This document shows, piece after piece, positions 46,927 through 54,913 of a DNA stretch of 64,000 bases. Source of the DNA: Bacteroidaceae bacterium (lineage in GTDB: Bacteria > Bacteroidota > Bacteroidia > Bacteroidales > Bacteroidaceae); the NCBI GenBank assembly GCA_024398785.1, contig JAKSIO010000008.1, positions 1 to 64,000 on the forward strand. Direction: 5' to 3'. A program made the position numbers and the translations under genes. Position 1 is the first letter of the stretch. Each line of letters opens with the position of its first letter. Below the pieces are notes generated by a model. The model did not search any database. It was not told the origin of the DNA and saw nothing but the letters and a program-made list of their open reading frames with translations.

Positions 46927-47313
46927 TTAACGCTTGCTGAACTGGAATCTGCGGCGTGCTTTTGGACGACCCGGTTTCTTACGCTCAACAGAACGTGCAT
47001 CGCGTGTAAGGAAGCCTTCAGAACGAAGAGCCTTCTTGTCCTCAGCATTTACCTTAACCAATGCGCGTGCAATTGCAAGACGCAAAGCCTCTGCCTGGCC
47101 ATTATAACCGCCACCTACAAGGTTTACTTTAATATCAAACTTTTCAGCAACCTCAAGTTTGTTGAGAGGCTGAAGTACTATATACTGCAACAATGGAGAA
47201 GGGAAATATTCCTTAAGATCCTTCTTATTTATTGTAATTTTGCCGGCACCTTCGCTCAAATATACACGAGCAACAGCGCTTTTTCTACGGCCTAATGCAT
47301 TGATAACTTCCAT
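46927..47313 (-). CDS. rpsI: 30S ribosomal protein S9
   Basis: The S9 C-terminal tail reaches the P-site tRNA. The 128 aa begin MEVINALGRRKSAVARVYLS and contain GGGYNGQAEALRLAIARALV and the tail GRPKARRRFQFSKR. It lies 5 nt after rplM, the usual pair. Confidence 0.98.
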   Translation of the reverse strand: MEVINALGRRKSAVARVYLSEGAGKITINKKDLKEYFPSPLLQYIVLQPLNKLEVAEKFDIKVNLVGGGYNGQAEALRLAIARALVKVNAEDKKALRSEGFLTRDARSVERKKPGRPKARRRFQFSKR

Positions 47314-47318
47314 GTGAC

Positions 47319-47780
47319 TTAACTTAATGAATTAATATCGATTGATTTTGGCTGCTGAGCCTCATGTGGGTGCTCAGAACCTGCATAAACATAAAGATTG
47401 TTGAGAATAGCGTCACCAAGCTTTGTTTTTGGGAGCATACCCTTAACTGTTCTCTTTATTAATCTTGAAGCACCTTCCGGTTTATTGAGAAGCTGTTCTG
47501 GAGTCATCTCTCTTTGGCCACCAGGAAAACCTGTATAGCGCAGATATATCTTATCTGTCATTTTTTTACCGGTCAATACAATCTGTTCTGCATTGATTAC
47601 AATAACATTGTCACCACAATCTACATGCGGTGTGAAATTAGGTTTGTATTTACCACGCAGCAATTTTGCTACTTTTGCAGCAAAACGGCCTAATACCTGG
47701 TCCTTTGCATCGATAACAATCCACTCTTTAGTAGCTGTGGCACTGTTAGCTGAAACTGTTTTGTAACTTAAAGTATTCAT
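47319..47780 (-). CDS. rplM: 50S ribosomal protein L13
   Basis: L13 is an early-assembly 50S protein. The 153 aa include KEWIVIDAKDQVLGRFAAKV, NFTPHVDCGDNVIVINAEQI and RTVKGMLPKTKLGDAILNNL. It is the first gene of the rplM-rpsI-rpsB-tsf run. Confidence 0.98.
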   Translation of the reverse strand: MNTLSYKTVSANSATATKEWIVIDAKDQVLGRFAAKVAKLLRGKYKPNFTPHVDCGDNVIVINAEQIVLTGKKMTDKIYLRYTGFPGGQREMTPEQLLNKPEGASRLIKRTVKGMLPKTKLGDAILNNLYVYAGSEHPHEAQQPKSIDINSLS

Positions 47781-47867
47781 TCTTTAAATTGTTAATAATA
47801 ATACAATTATGGAGTTTGACACATTTCCCAACGTTTCTAAACCCAAAGATTGATAATAAACGGACTG

Positions 47868-47899
47868 CAAAATTACTCCTTAAATTTTTCTTATCCAAA
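47868..47899 (-). promoter_or_regulatory. Promoter of rplM-rpsI-rpsB-tsf
   Basis: The minus strand has TTTG (47896-47899), 20 nt, then TAATTTTG (47868-47875), giving a leader of about 85 nt. Confidence 0.65.
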
Positions 47900-47904
47900 T
47901 TTTT

Positions 47905-47932
47905 TTTGAATTTTGTTTTTGCATTATCTTTG
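47905..47932 (+). promoter_or_regulatory. Promoter of yraN-birA
   Basis: TATCTTTG (47925-47932) with TTTG at 47905-47908, 16 nt upstream. The ATG follows at 47960. Confidence 0.55.
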
Positions 47933-47959
47933 TAATAATAAATCAACTATCGTAGCACC

Positions 47960-48325
47960 ATGAAAACAAAACAATATGGAAACAACGGAGAAGATATTGC
48001 CGTGCATTTCCTGGAACAGAAAGGATATACAATTGTTGACCGCAACTGGCATAATGGGCATAAAGAACTGGACATTGTGGCAAGAACAGGAAACACACTG
48101 GTCTTTATTGAGGTCAAACGCCGTAGCAGTGAACTTTACGGAAATGCTGCAGATGCAATCAATGAGAAAAAAATCCGTTGCCTTATTGCCGCTGCCAACC
48201 GCTACATCAAACAATATGCCATTGATCTTGAATGCAGGTTCGATGTCATAACCGTTACAGGTATTGGAGCAAAGATGTGCATTGAACATATAGAGAACGC
48301 TTTCATTCCTCCTATTTGGAATTGA
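47960..48325 (+). CDS. yraN: YraN/UPF0102 family protein
   Basis: A 121-aa protein of the UPF0102 family, with a restriction-endonuclease-like fold. The core is present: YGNNGEDIAVHFLEQKGYTI, HKELDIVARTGNTLVFIEVK and KIRCLIAAANRYI, with the D...E-x-K nuclease residues. The biological role is not established. It is followed 5 nt later by birA. Confidence 0.93.
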   Translation: MKTKQYGNNGEDIAVHFLEQKGYTIVDRNWHNGHKELDIVARTGNTLVFIEVKRRSSELYGNAADAINEKKIRCLIAAANRYIKQYAIDLECRFDVITVTGIGAKMCIEHIENAFIPPIWN

Positions 48326-48330
48326 ACTGA

Positions 48331-49104
48331 ATGAATATGACAACAGATATAATTGAAATGAATGAGTTGGCATCGACCAACGACTATGCAAAGAAATACG
48401 CCTTGGAACTGGCAGCTGATGCCGGCAGAATTACAGTCATTACTGCCCGGCACCAGACAAAAGGGCGCGGACAGCAAGGCAATGCATGGGAATCAGAAGA
48501 CGGGAAAAACCTTCTGTTCAGTATATTGTGTCACCCTTTGTATATTAGAGCCGATGCCCAATATGTTCTGTCGGCAGCAATAGCTCTGTCAACCTGCACA
48601 ACAATTAAAGAAATGCTGGGTACTGCATACGCGGACCACATCCGTATAAAATGGCCGAATGACATATACTATAAAGATAAAAAGATGGCAGGCATCCTGA
48701 TAGAAAACGATCTGATTGGGAGTACCATACAGAATTCGATAATCGGTGTGGGCATTGATGTAAATCAGGCAATATTTGTAAGCGATGCCCCCAACCCCAT
48801 CTCAATGGTCAATATCAGTGGAACAGAATATAACTGCACCGATTTGCTGAACAGCATAATTACCAAGTTTGCCACAATGCTGGAAGCACTGCAAAACAAC
48901 ACGAAAGACTATACAGAGCACATCTTTCAGGAATACATGAACACGTTGTTCAGAAACGACGGCAATTCATACCGATTCAAAGATGCCGCAGGAGATTTTA
49001 CCGCACGTATAACGGCAGTTGACCGCACCGGTCGCATTACACTGACAGACACGTCTGGTTCACAGCGCCGCTATGAATTCAAAGAGGTTTCATTCATTCT
49101 TTGA
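48331..49104 (+). CDS. birA: Biotin--[acetyl-CoA-carboxylase] ligase
   Basis: It attaches biotin to carboxyl-carrier proteins. The 257 aa have the catalytic motifs GRGQQGNAWESEDGKNLLFS, IRIKWPNDIYYKDKKMAGIL and GVGIDVNQ. There is no N-terminal DNA-binding domain, so unlike E. coli BirA it should not act as a repressor. A second ATG lies two codons downstream. Confidence 0.95.
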   Translation: MNMTTDIIEMNELASTNDYAKKYALELAADAGRITVITARHQTKGRGQQGNAWESEDGKNLLFSILCHPLYIRADAQYVLSAAIALSTCTTIKEMLGTAYADHIRIKWPNDIYYKDKKMAGILIENDLIGSTIQNSIIGVGIDVNQAIFVSDAPNPISMVNISGTEYNCTDLLNSIITKFATMLEALQNNTKDYTEHIFQEYMNTLFRNDGNSYRFKDAAGDFTARITAVDRTGRITLTDTSGSQRRYEFKEVSFIL

Positions 49105-49112
49105 CACGGAAC

Positions 49113-49147
49113 AAAAAAAGGGGTGGCTTGACGGCCACCCCTTTTCA
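49113..49147. terminator. Shared terminator between birA and the GH43 gene
   Basis: AAAAGGGGTGGC / GCCACCCCTTTT stem with a 6-nt loop. The A- and T-runs on both sides suit both convergent genes. Confidence 0.9.
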
Positions 49148-49162
49148 TTTATGTGAAATCAA

Positions 49163-50620
49163 TTAATGTTTCTTGAAATTCCACTTTGAGTTGTCGCTAT
49201 TGAAATCGTAAGCGCCAAGAGCAGGTGTACTGTCACCGGCAGAAATCAGGATAACCTGTTCGCCTTCAGGAACACCAGGAGCAGATTTTGGAGAAATACG
49301 GAAAGTACCGTCAATCAGCTGTTCAATCTTCCACAACTGTTCAGGAGCACCTGTAAACTCAGGAACTGTAATTACCTGATAGTTCTCGGCTGCTGCAAGA
49401 GCACGCTCTGTTCCTTCAATAACAATCTTGTAGTACGGACCACCAAGATAACCGCTACCGTCAGGAGCAGCTGTAACAGTCCACTTCTGATGAGGACGGA
49501 ACATATAATCACCGATACGTGCAGGGATATTACCCTCTGGCCATGTACCGATAACCTCTTCAAGAGACTGTTCCTTCAATGGTTCCATTGTCTGAGCCTG
49601 ACCACGGCCAAAGAAGCCGCGCATACCGCCATTCATACGAACAAAGTCAACAGCAAGCTCAAGAGCATAACCGCGACGCTCTGACTCAATCTCGTAAGTT
49701 CCTTCCTGGAATTTTTCACCGGCAACTGGCCAATCATTCTTCCAAAGCAACGGACGGATACCAAGAACGCTACGACCACCCTGATTGAAATCTGCTTCAA
49801 AGTGGCATGACATAATTTCGCAACCTTCATCAATAATTACACGACCAAAGTGACCAGGTCCTGTTACACCGTTATGTGCAGCAATAACCATCTTACCGCC
49901 ACCCTTGATCATATCACGGCCCATATTGTCAACATAAGGACCTGTAACAGACTTTGAACGGCCTACTACAATGTTGTATGTAGAGTTGGCACCGTCACAG
50001 CATGTTCCGTGTGTACCAAGCAGATAATACCAGCCATTGTGATAGATAATATCTGTAGCTTCGCAGTCAACAGCGATATTAACCTCTTTGTTTCCTTTCT
50101 TGCGGGCACCTGTAGCGCGGTCAAGTTCTACTATACGGATAAATCCGAAGTATGTACCATAGCAGCACCACAGACGGCCTGTTGTAGGATCAAGGAACAA
50201 ACCGGCATCGATAGCATCACAGTCCTCATCAATTTCAGAATGAGCAACCTCAATAGCTTCTGTGTATGCAAAATCAGGAGATGAAGGATCCATAGTCTTG
50301 TTCCACATTGTCAGAATACGACCTGCGTGACCGCCACCAAGACCACCACCGGTTGCACTGTATGCTACAAGATAACGACCGTCAAGGAACATTGCATCAG
50401 GTGCAGCACCACCACCCGGGCGCTGTGCTCCGCTGTTCCAAGTCCAACCGTCCTCTGAAATCAAACCGCCACCACCGGTTCCGTATGTATAATATTTACC
50501 ATCGCATTCTACAATTGTAGAAGGGTCGTGGATAAATGGAGCTCCAATTTGTGCAATAGCTGCTGTAGAAAAACAAGCGGCTAACATAGAAAGGCACAAT
50601 ATGCTATTTTGTCTTTTCAT
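49163..50620 (-). CDS. Secreted glycoside hydrolase family 43 protein with ricin-like C-terminal domain
   Basis: GH43 enzymes act on arabinan or xylan side chains. The 485 aa have a signal peptide (LSMLAACFSTAAIA), then the five-bladed propeller with candidate catalytic acids: D32 in FIHDPSTIV, Asp in CDAIDAGLFLD and Glu in VDCEATDIIYH. The last ~110 residues hold QxW-like motifs (HQKWTV, EQLWKI, SKWNF), suggesting a beta-trefoil lectin domain. The ATG at 50618-50620 is preferred over a TTG two codons upstream. It is 13 nt after a lipoprotein gene; no SusC/D pair is near. Confidence 0.88.
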   Translation of the reverse strand: MKRQNSILCLSMLAACFSTAAIAQIGAPFIHDPSTIVECDGKYYTYGTGGGGLISEDGWTWNSGAQRPGGGAAPDAMFLDGRYLVAYSATGGGLGGGHAGRILTMWNKTMDPSSPDFAYTEAIEVAHSEIDEDCDAIDAGLFLDPTTGRLWCCYGTYFGFIRIVELDRATGARKKGNKEVNIAVDCEATDIIYHNGWYYLLGTHGTCCDGANSTYNIVVGRSKSVTGPYVDNMGRDMIKGGGKMVIAAHNGVTGPGHFGRVIIDEGCEIMSCHFEADFNQGGRSVLGIRPLLWKNDWPVAGEKFQEGTYEIESERRGYALELAVDFVRMNGGMRGFFGRGQAQTMEPLKEQSLEEVIGTWPEGNIPARIGDYMFRPHQKWTVTAAPDGSGYLGGPYYKIVIEGTERALAAAENYQVITVPEFTGAPEQLWKIEQLIDGTFRISPKSAPGVPEGEQVILISAGDSTPALGAYDFNSDNSKWNFKKH

Positions 50621-50633
50621 ATCCAATAATCAA

Positions 50634-51359
50634 TTAATTGTTTGTAATCTGAATATTCTTAACCGGATTTCCCTTTGCATCTACAAAACGAACGCAGAAA
50701 TCACTCATACCAGGACCGTTGATAACAACGCCGCGTACTATATTCTTACCTTTCTTGAGAGTAAGCAGTCCGGACATACCGTCATCAGCAACCATACGGC
50801 GGTCACCTGAAAGAATAAGAGCCTCTTCTCCGTTAACCCACCACATTGAAGCAGAGTTTGAACCGGCAGCAAGTCTTACATTAGGAATATCCTCCTGACA
50901 ATTCACTACTGTAACAGCCCAGAAAAGAAGTCCATAGTTCTTACCCAAGCTTGTTGCATAACGGAAAAGTTTGACATTGAAAAGTTTGCTGTCAAACTGA
51001 TGCCATGTAAGAGTTTCTTCACCAACTGTAACCTGATCACCTTCGTTAGGAACTACGGTAAACTGACCGGGGAAATACTCTGTGTAAAACGCATCGCGCA
51101 GATAAGAATCTGTGAACACTGTGTTACTGCGGTTAGGTTTTGTGATTGGCTCCAATAAAGTCCAACGGCAAATAAAACCTTCCTCGTTCGGTTTTGCAAC
51201 CGGTTTCTTAACCGGCACCAAATAATTTTCCAATGCCGGACTCTTTGGAGAATCCTGAGCACCTGCCGCATTGCTGTTCTGAGCGCCAGCTCCACAAGAA
51301 GTCAATGCAAACAACAGAGTCGAGAAGACCCATAAACAAGTTTGTTTTCTAATTTTCAT
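50634..51359 (-). CDS. Lipoprotein of unknown function upstream of GH43
   Basis: The 241 aa start with a lipoprotein signal (VFSTLLFALTSC, Cys 22), then a Gln/Ala/Ser-rich linker. The rest (ICRWTLLEPITKPNRSNTVF, WHQFDSKLFNVKLF, SASMWWVNGEEALILSGDRR, KGKNIVRGVVINGPGMSDFC) resembles beta-sandwich accessory domains seen beside carbohydrate esterases and GHs. I do not recognise a catalytic motif. It is probably cotranscribed with the GH43 gene; the gap before it (34 nt) holds no clear promoter. Confidence 0.7.
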   Translation of the reverse strand: MKIRKQTCLWVFSTLLFALTSCGAGAQNSNAAGAQDSPKSPALENYLVPVKKPVAKPNEEGFICRWTLLEPITKPNRSNTVFTDSYLRDAFYTEYFPGQFTVVPNEGDQVTVGEETLTWHQFDSKLFNVKLFRYATSLGKNYGLLFWAVTVVNCQEDIPNVRLAAGSNSASMWWVNGEEALILSGDRRMVADDGMSGLLTLKKGKNIVRGVVINGPGMSDFCVRFVDAKGNPVKNIQITNN

Positions 51360-51393
51360 TTTTTACACTATTAATGGTTTATATGAAATCATG

Positions 51394-51783
51394 TCAAAGC
51401 TGGGCCCTGATGGCAGCAGCTATCTGTTCAAATTCCTGACTGGAAAGTGTGAGTTTAGGATTTGAAAGCAACATATCCTTCTCTGAATCCAGAGGAATAA
51501 GATGGATATGAGTATGCGGAACTTCCATACCAAGGACAGCCTGTCCAACGCGTGCACAAGGGATGGCCTTTTTGATTGCAATTGCAATTTTTTTGGCAAA
51601 AAGTTGCAGTTCAGCCAGTTCATTGTCAGGCAGATTGAAAATATAATCATCCTCACGTTTGGAGATTACAAGAGTATGTCCCTTCTTCATGGGGTTGATA
51701 TCAAGGAAAGCAAAGCAATGTTCACTCTCCGCTATTTTGTAGCAAGGAATCTCACCTGCAATTATTCTGCTGAAAATTGTCAT
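51394..51783 (-). CDS. HIT family nucleotide-binding protein
   Basis: HIT proteins are nucleotide hydrolases or transferases. The 129 aa start MTIFSRIIAGEIPCYKIAES and have the catalytic histidine triad EVPHTHIHLIP, with FLDINPMKKGHTLVISKR before it. This is the Hint-like branch. The ATG at 51781-51783 is preferred over a TTG three codons upstream. It is 5 nt after greA. Confidence 0.93.
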   Translation of the reverse strand: MTIFSRIIAGEIPCYKIAESEHCFAFLDINPMKKGHTLVISKREDDYIFNLPDNELAELQLFAKKIAIAIKKAIPCARVGQAVLGMEVPHTHIHLIPLDSEKDMLLSNPKLTLSSQEFEQIAAAIRAQL

Positions 51784-51788
51784 AATGT

Positions 51789-52253
51789 TCAAATGGAAAT
51801 TTCAAGAATTTCAAAAATTATCTTACCGCTGGGAACGGATATTTCAGCCTTCTCTCCCACCTTCTTGCCCAGGAGTCCCTTTGCAATAGGTGTGTTGCAG
51901 GAAATCTTTCCCTGTTTGAGATCAGCCTCGCTTTCCGGAACAATGGAATATGTTACAACTGCATTGTTCTTGGTATTGCGCAACTTAACTTTGGTAAGAA
52001 TCTGAACCTCGGAGGTATCAATTTTTGTTTCATCAATCAGTTTTGCATCAGCAATAACCATTTTAAGTTGAGCTATTTTACCTTCCAGCATTCCCTGAGC
52101 TTCTTTGGCTGCATCATACTCTGCATTTTCGGACAAATCGCCTTTGTCACGCGCCTCCGCAATCTGCTGGATGATTTCCGGCCGACGCACATTTTCAAGA
52201 TACTGTAATTCGGCTACCAGTTTGTTGTAGCCCTCTTCCGACATGTATGCCAT
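51789..52253 (-). CDS. greA: Transcription elongation factor GreA
   Basis: GreA stimulates transcript cleavage in backtracked RNA polymerase. The 154 aa have the N-terminal coiled coil (AYMSEEGYNKLVAELQYLEN, EARDKGDLSENAEYDAAKEA, with the tip acidic pair in GDLSENAEYD) and the C-terminal domain (SCNTPIAKGLLGKKVGE). It heads a unit with the HIT gene. Its leader holds a terminator-like hairpin. Confidence 0.97.
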   Translation of the reverse strand: MAYMSEEGYNKLVAELQYLENVRRPEIIQQIAEARDKGDLSENAEYDAAKEAQGMLEGKIAQLKMVIADAKLIDETKIDTSEVQILTKVKLRNTKNNAVVTYSIVPESEADLKQGKISCNTPIAKGLLGKKVGEKAEISVPSGKIIFEILEISI

Positions 52254-52286
52254 AATAATTCAATAAAAATAATCTTTAGTAAAAAA

Positions 52287-52330
52287 CGAAAAAAAGTATT
52301 CCAACTTATCTGCATGCAGGAGTTGGAATA
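52287..52330 (-). terminator. Intrinsic-terminator-like hairpin in the greA leader
   Basis: TATTCCAACT and AGTTGGAATA make a perfect 10-bp stem; the loop carries a smaller palindrome CTGCATGCAG. On the minus strand it is followed by CTTTTTTTCGTTTTTT. It lies between the greA promoter and ATG, so it would terminate most leader transcripts at about 80-85 nt unless read through. The rest of the 339-bp greA-SPFH gap holds only promoters. Confidence 0.75.
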
Positions 52331-52375
52331 ATATTTTTCATAAGGACAGACACTATTATGTTGTGCTATCGGTTA

Positions 52376-52406
52376 CAAAAGTAATGTATATAAATCAAAA
52401 AACAAA
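52376..52406 (-). promoter_or_regulatory. Promoter of greA
   Basis: The minus strand has TTTG (52403-52406), 19 nt, then TACTTTTG (52376-52383). The predicted leader is about 120 nt. Confidence 0.72.
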
Positions 52407-52536
52407 TTTTTTGCTGAAAATCTTTTATTATGAATACACCTTATTAAATAGCAGGTATGCATAATGCTCACACAATTGAAAACAGCCAATATGTTAAATA
52501 TTATTAATTGCCAGTCTGATTCCAAAACTATATAAT

Positions 52537-52544
52537 ATATTTGT
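52537..52544 (+). promoter_or_regulatory. Possible -7 box of the SPFH gene
   Basis: TATATTTG, 49 nt before the ATG at 52593. There is no -33 TTTG at the usual distance. Confidence 0.4.
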
Positions 52545-52592
52545 GATATTATTTTGATATCACTCAAACAAACAATTAATTAAACAAACATT

Positions 52593-53531
52593 ATGGAGAG
52601 TAAAGAATTTGAATTCAATGGTGCCAGAACAAGCGGTTTTTTTGGAATTTTTCTGATATTGATTTTGGCTGCGGTAATAATACTGTCAACATGCACTGCA
52701 TCCCTGTCAGCTTATCAGAGAATAATAATACCAACACTCTTGTTGGCAATCTGCCTGATTGCAACAGGCTTTGTACAACTGGAGCCCAACGAGGCACGCG
52801 CTATGGTATTCTTTGGAAAATACAACGGCACACTGCGTGCAAACGGATTCTGGTGGGTTCTGAATCCTTTCTATACAAAGAAAAAAGTATCACTGCGTGC
52901 CCGCAACCTGAATGCCGATGCCATCAAGGTAAATGACAAAAGCGGCAATCCTATACTTATAGGTCTTGTCATGGTATGGAAAATAAAAGATGTCTACAAA
53001 TCTCTGTTTGAGATTGACTCTCAGACAATGAGCAAAGGAATAGGCGGAACAGTCAGTCTTAATTCCACAATGAAAGCATTTGAGAACTTTGTAAGCGTAC
53101 AGTCAGATGCTGCCTTGCGCCAGCTTGCAGGCCGTTACAACTACGATGAAAACAGCGGAACAGCAGGAGAACTGACGCTGCGTTCCGGAGCAGATGAGAT
53201 CAACGAAGAACTTAGAAATACATTGAATGAGCGTCTTGCAATTGCCGGCATCGAGGCAATTGAGGCACGTATCAACTATCTTGCATACGCACCAGAGATT
53301 GCAGCAATCATGTTGCGTCGCCAGCAGGCCGAAGCTATCATATCCGCACGTGAAAAGATAGTAGGAGGAGCTGTATCAATGGTCAAGATGGCTCTTGACA
53401 ACTTGAAACAGGAGGGGGTTGTTAACCTTGATGAAGAGCGAAAAGCTGCCATGGTAAGCAATTTGCTTGTAGTTCTTTGCGGTGATGAACCCGCACAGCC
53501 AGTTGTAAACACAGGAACATTGTACAATTAA
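52593..53531 (+). CDS. SPFH/Band 7 domain membrane protein
   Basis: SPFH proteins form membrane microdomain scaffolds. The 312 aa have two N-terminal hydrophobic segments (about 15-35 and 42-62), then the Band 7 domain (LEPNEARAMVFFGKYNGTLR, GFWWVLNPFYTKKKVSLRAR, IEAIEARINYLAYAPEIAAI) and a helix rich in Gln/Ala/Glu (RRQQAEAIISAREKIVGGA). The role is not known. A small Arc-like gene follows after 10 nt. Confidence 0.93.
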   Translation: MESKEFEFNGARTSGFFGIFLILILAAVIILSTCTASLSAYQRIIIPTLLLAICLIATGFVQLEPNEARAMVFFGKYNGTLRANGFWWVLNPFYTKKKVSLRARNLNADAIKVNDKSGNPILIGLVMVWKIKDVYKSLFEIDSQTMSKGIGGTVSLNSTMKAFENFVSVQSDAALRQLAGRYNYDENSGTAGELTLRSGADEINEELRNTLNERLAIAGIEAIEARINYLAYAPEIAAIMLRRQQAEAIISAREKIVGGAVSMVKMALDNLKQEGVVNLDEERKAAMVSNLLVVLCGDEPAQPVVNTGTLYN

Positions 53532-53541
53532 CTGCTGAAAC

Positions 53542-53709
53542 ATGGCCAAAGACGCCGAAAACAAAAGTTTCCTGCTGAGAATTGACGCACAGACAATGGA
53601 AGCGCTTGAGCGTTGGGCGCAGGACGAATTCCGCAGCATGAACGGCCAGTTGCAATGGATCATTACCGATGCACTGCGCCGCTCAGGCCGCACACCCGGA
53701 AAGAAATGA
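53542..53709 (+). CDS. Arc family ribbon-helix-helix DNA-binding protein
   Basis: A 55-aa frame, start MAKDAENKSFLLRIDAQTME, continuing ALERWAQDEFRSMNGQLQWI and ending in a basic tail GRTPGKK. The beta strand SFLLRID followed by two helices with NGQLQWIITDALRR is the Arc/MetJ pattern. It may regulate the SPFH gene or serve a separate role; it is not paired with a toxin. Its stop is 1 nt from the convergent thioredoxin-like gene. Confidence 0.85.
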   Translation: MAKDAENKSFLLRIDAQTMEALERWAQDEFRSMNGQLQWIITDALRRSGRTPGKK

Positions 53710-53710
53710 T

Positions 53711-54892
53711 TCAACGAGCATATTTTTTGTCTATCAATGCAGCAATCTTGTAAGTAAGACTGTCTGTTGTTACAAGACGTTCCGTAATATTGTTGTCACT
53801 GTCTATCAGAAAAGCAGAAGGGATGGCATCAACTCTGTACAAATCCAACAAAGGGGAATCCAGGCCACGCTCATCGTTAACAGCAATCCACGGCAGAGGA
53901 TCAGCAGCATTGCGCCAGAAATATTGATCAGGGTCAAGAGAAATCTGATAGATTTCAAAATCACTGTGATCAAATCTGCTATAAACATCACGTAACAGCA
54001 GAGTATACTCGGCAGAATAGTCTGTATTGTATGCGGTAAAATCAAGCAGAACCACCTTACCTTTAAGTTCAGACAAAGAGCAAATATTCCCATCCAAGTT
54101 AGGCAGTTCAATATCTATAAGACCTGTTTCACGGACAATACTGTTAAAATACTTCTGAACGGAATCAGAAGCTGGAGTTGAGGCGTATTGCTTTGTTGCA
54201 TCCATAGCTTTGAGCGCAACATTTCTCAAATGTACACCTCGGGTCAGTCCGGGATAATGGAAATCATATTGCGATGCCACTGTAGCAAACGTTTTGGCAT
54301 CGGCTCTGTTGGTTGTAGGCGAAAACAGCGGAATACCGTTCATGCTGATGAACAACGCATAGTAGGCTGCGGGACTCAACGGATTTGGATAGATATAATC
54401 ATTTTTTATGATTGAAGCATCAATCAGAAGCTGCTCACGCAGTTTCTGGTTCTGCACAGTGTATGAATCCTGCGAATTGCGGACCATCCGGACAAGTTCA
54501 CTTTCCATACGCATCTGCTCTGCTATGAGCATACGTAAGGTATCATTTGCTGTTCCTCCGTTTACAGAATAATTACCGTTCATATTAGGAAGTGAGGCAG
54601 TCACTTCAACATTCTGCCCGGGTAGAACTGCAACAGTAATTCCAGTGCCGGATGAACGCAATCTGTACAAATCAAAATGAACAGGGTTCTCAACCTTGAA
54701 ACAGAAACTGCCAACAGAATCAAGAGTTATAGAATCTATAGTATTGACTGCTGTTGTTCCAACCAAATCAATATACAGTTTTTCACCTGCAGCATTCTTC
54801 AACTGGCCACTAACAGCAAGCCTGTCAACTTTTGGTTGGCAGGCTGCAAGTATGGTCAGTGCAAAAAAGAGTAGCAAAAAGCTCTTTTTCAT
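53711..54892 (-). CDS. Thioredoxin-like lipoprotein lacking the redox cysteines
   Basis: The 393 aa start with a lipoprotein signal (LLFFALTILAACQP, Cys 18). Residues about 25-120 look like the DUF4369 beta domain common in Bacteroidetes (SGQLKNAAGEKLYIDLVG). The C-terminal ~140 residues are a TlpA/AhpC-TSA thioredoxin fold (LPNLDGNICSLSELKGKVVL). At the active site, where relatives read WCxxC, this protein reads FTAYNTDYSAEY, so it cannot do thiol-disulfide exchange. It lies 21 nt after pnp. Confidence 0.85.
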   Translation of the reverse strand: MKKSFLLLFFALTILAACQPKVDRLAVSGQLKNAAGEKLYIDLVGTTAVNTIDSITLDSVGSFCFKVENPVHFDLYRLRSSGTGITVAVLPGQNVEVTASLPNMNGNYSVNGGTANDTLRMLIAEQMRMESELVRMVRNSQDSYTVQNQKLREQLLIDASIIKNDYIYPNPLSPAAYYALFISMNGIPLFSPTTNRADAKTFATVASQYDFHYPGLTRGVHLRNVALKAMDATKQYASTPASDSVQKYFNSIVRETGLIDIELPNLDGNICSLSELKGKVVLLDFTAYNTDYSAEYTLLLRDVYSRFDHSDFEIYQISLDPDQYFWRNAADPLPWIAVNDERGLDSPLLDLYRVDAIPSAFLIDSDNNITERLVTTDSLTYKIAALIDKKYAR

Positions 54893-54913
54893 ACTAAAAA
54901 TTTTAAATGTTAT

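Noticed and set aside
49163-51359. Polysaccharide utilisation locus
   Set aside because: There is a GH43 and one lipoprotein but no SusC/SusD pair or sensor. The TonB receptor at 42420-44741 belongs to thiamine uptake.
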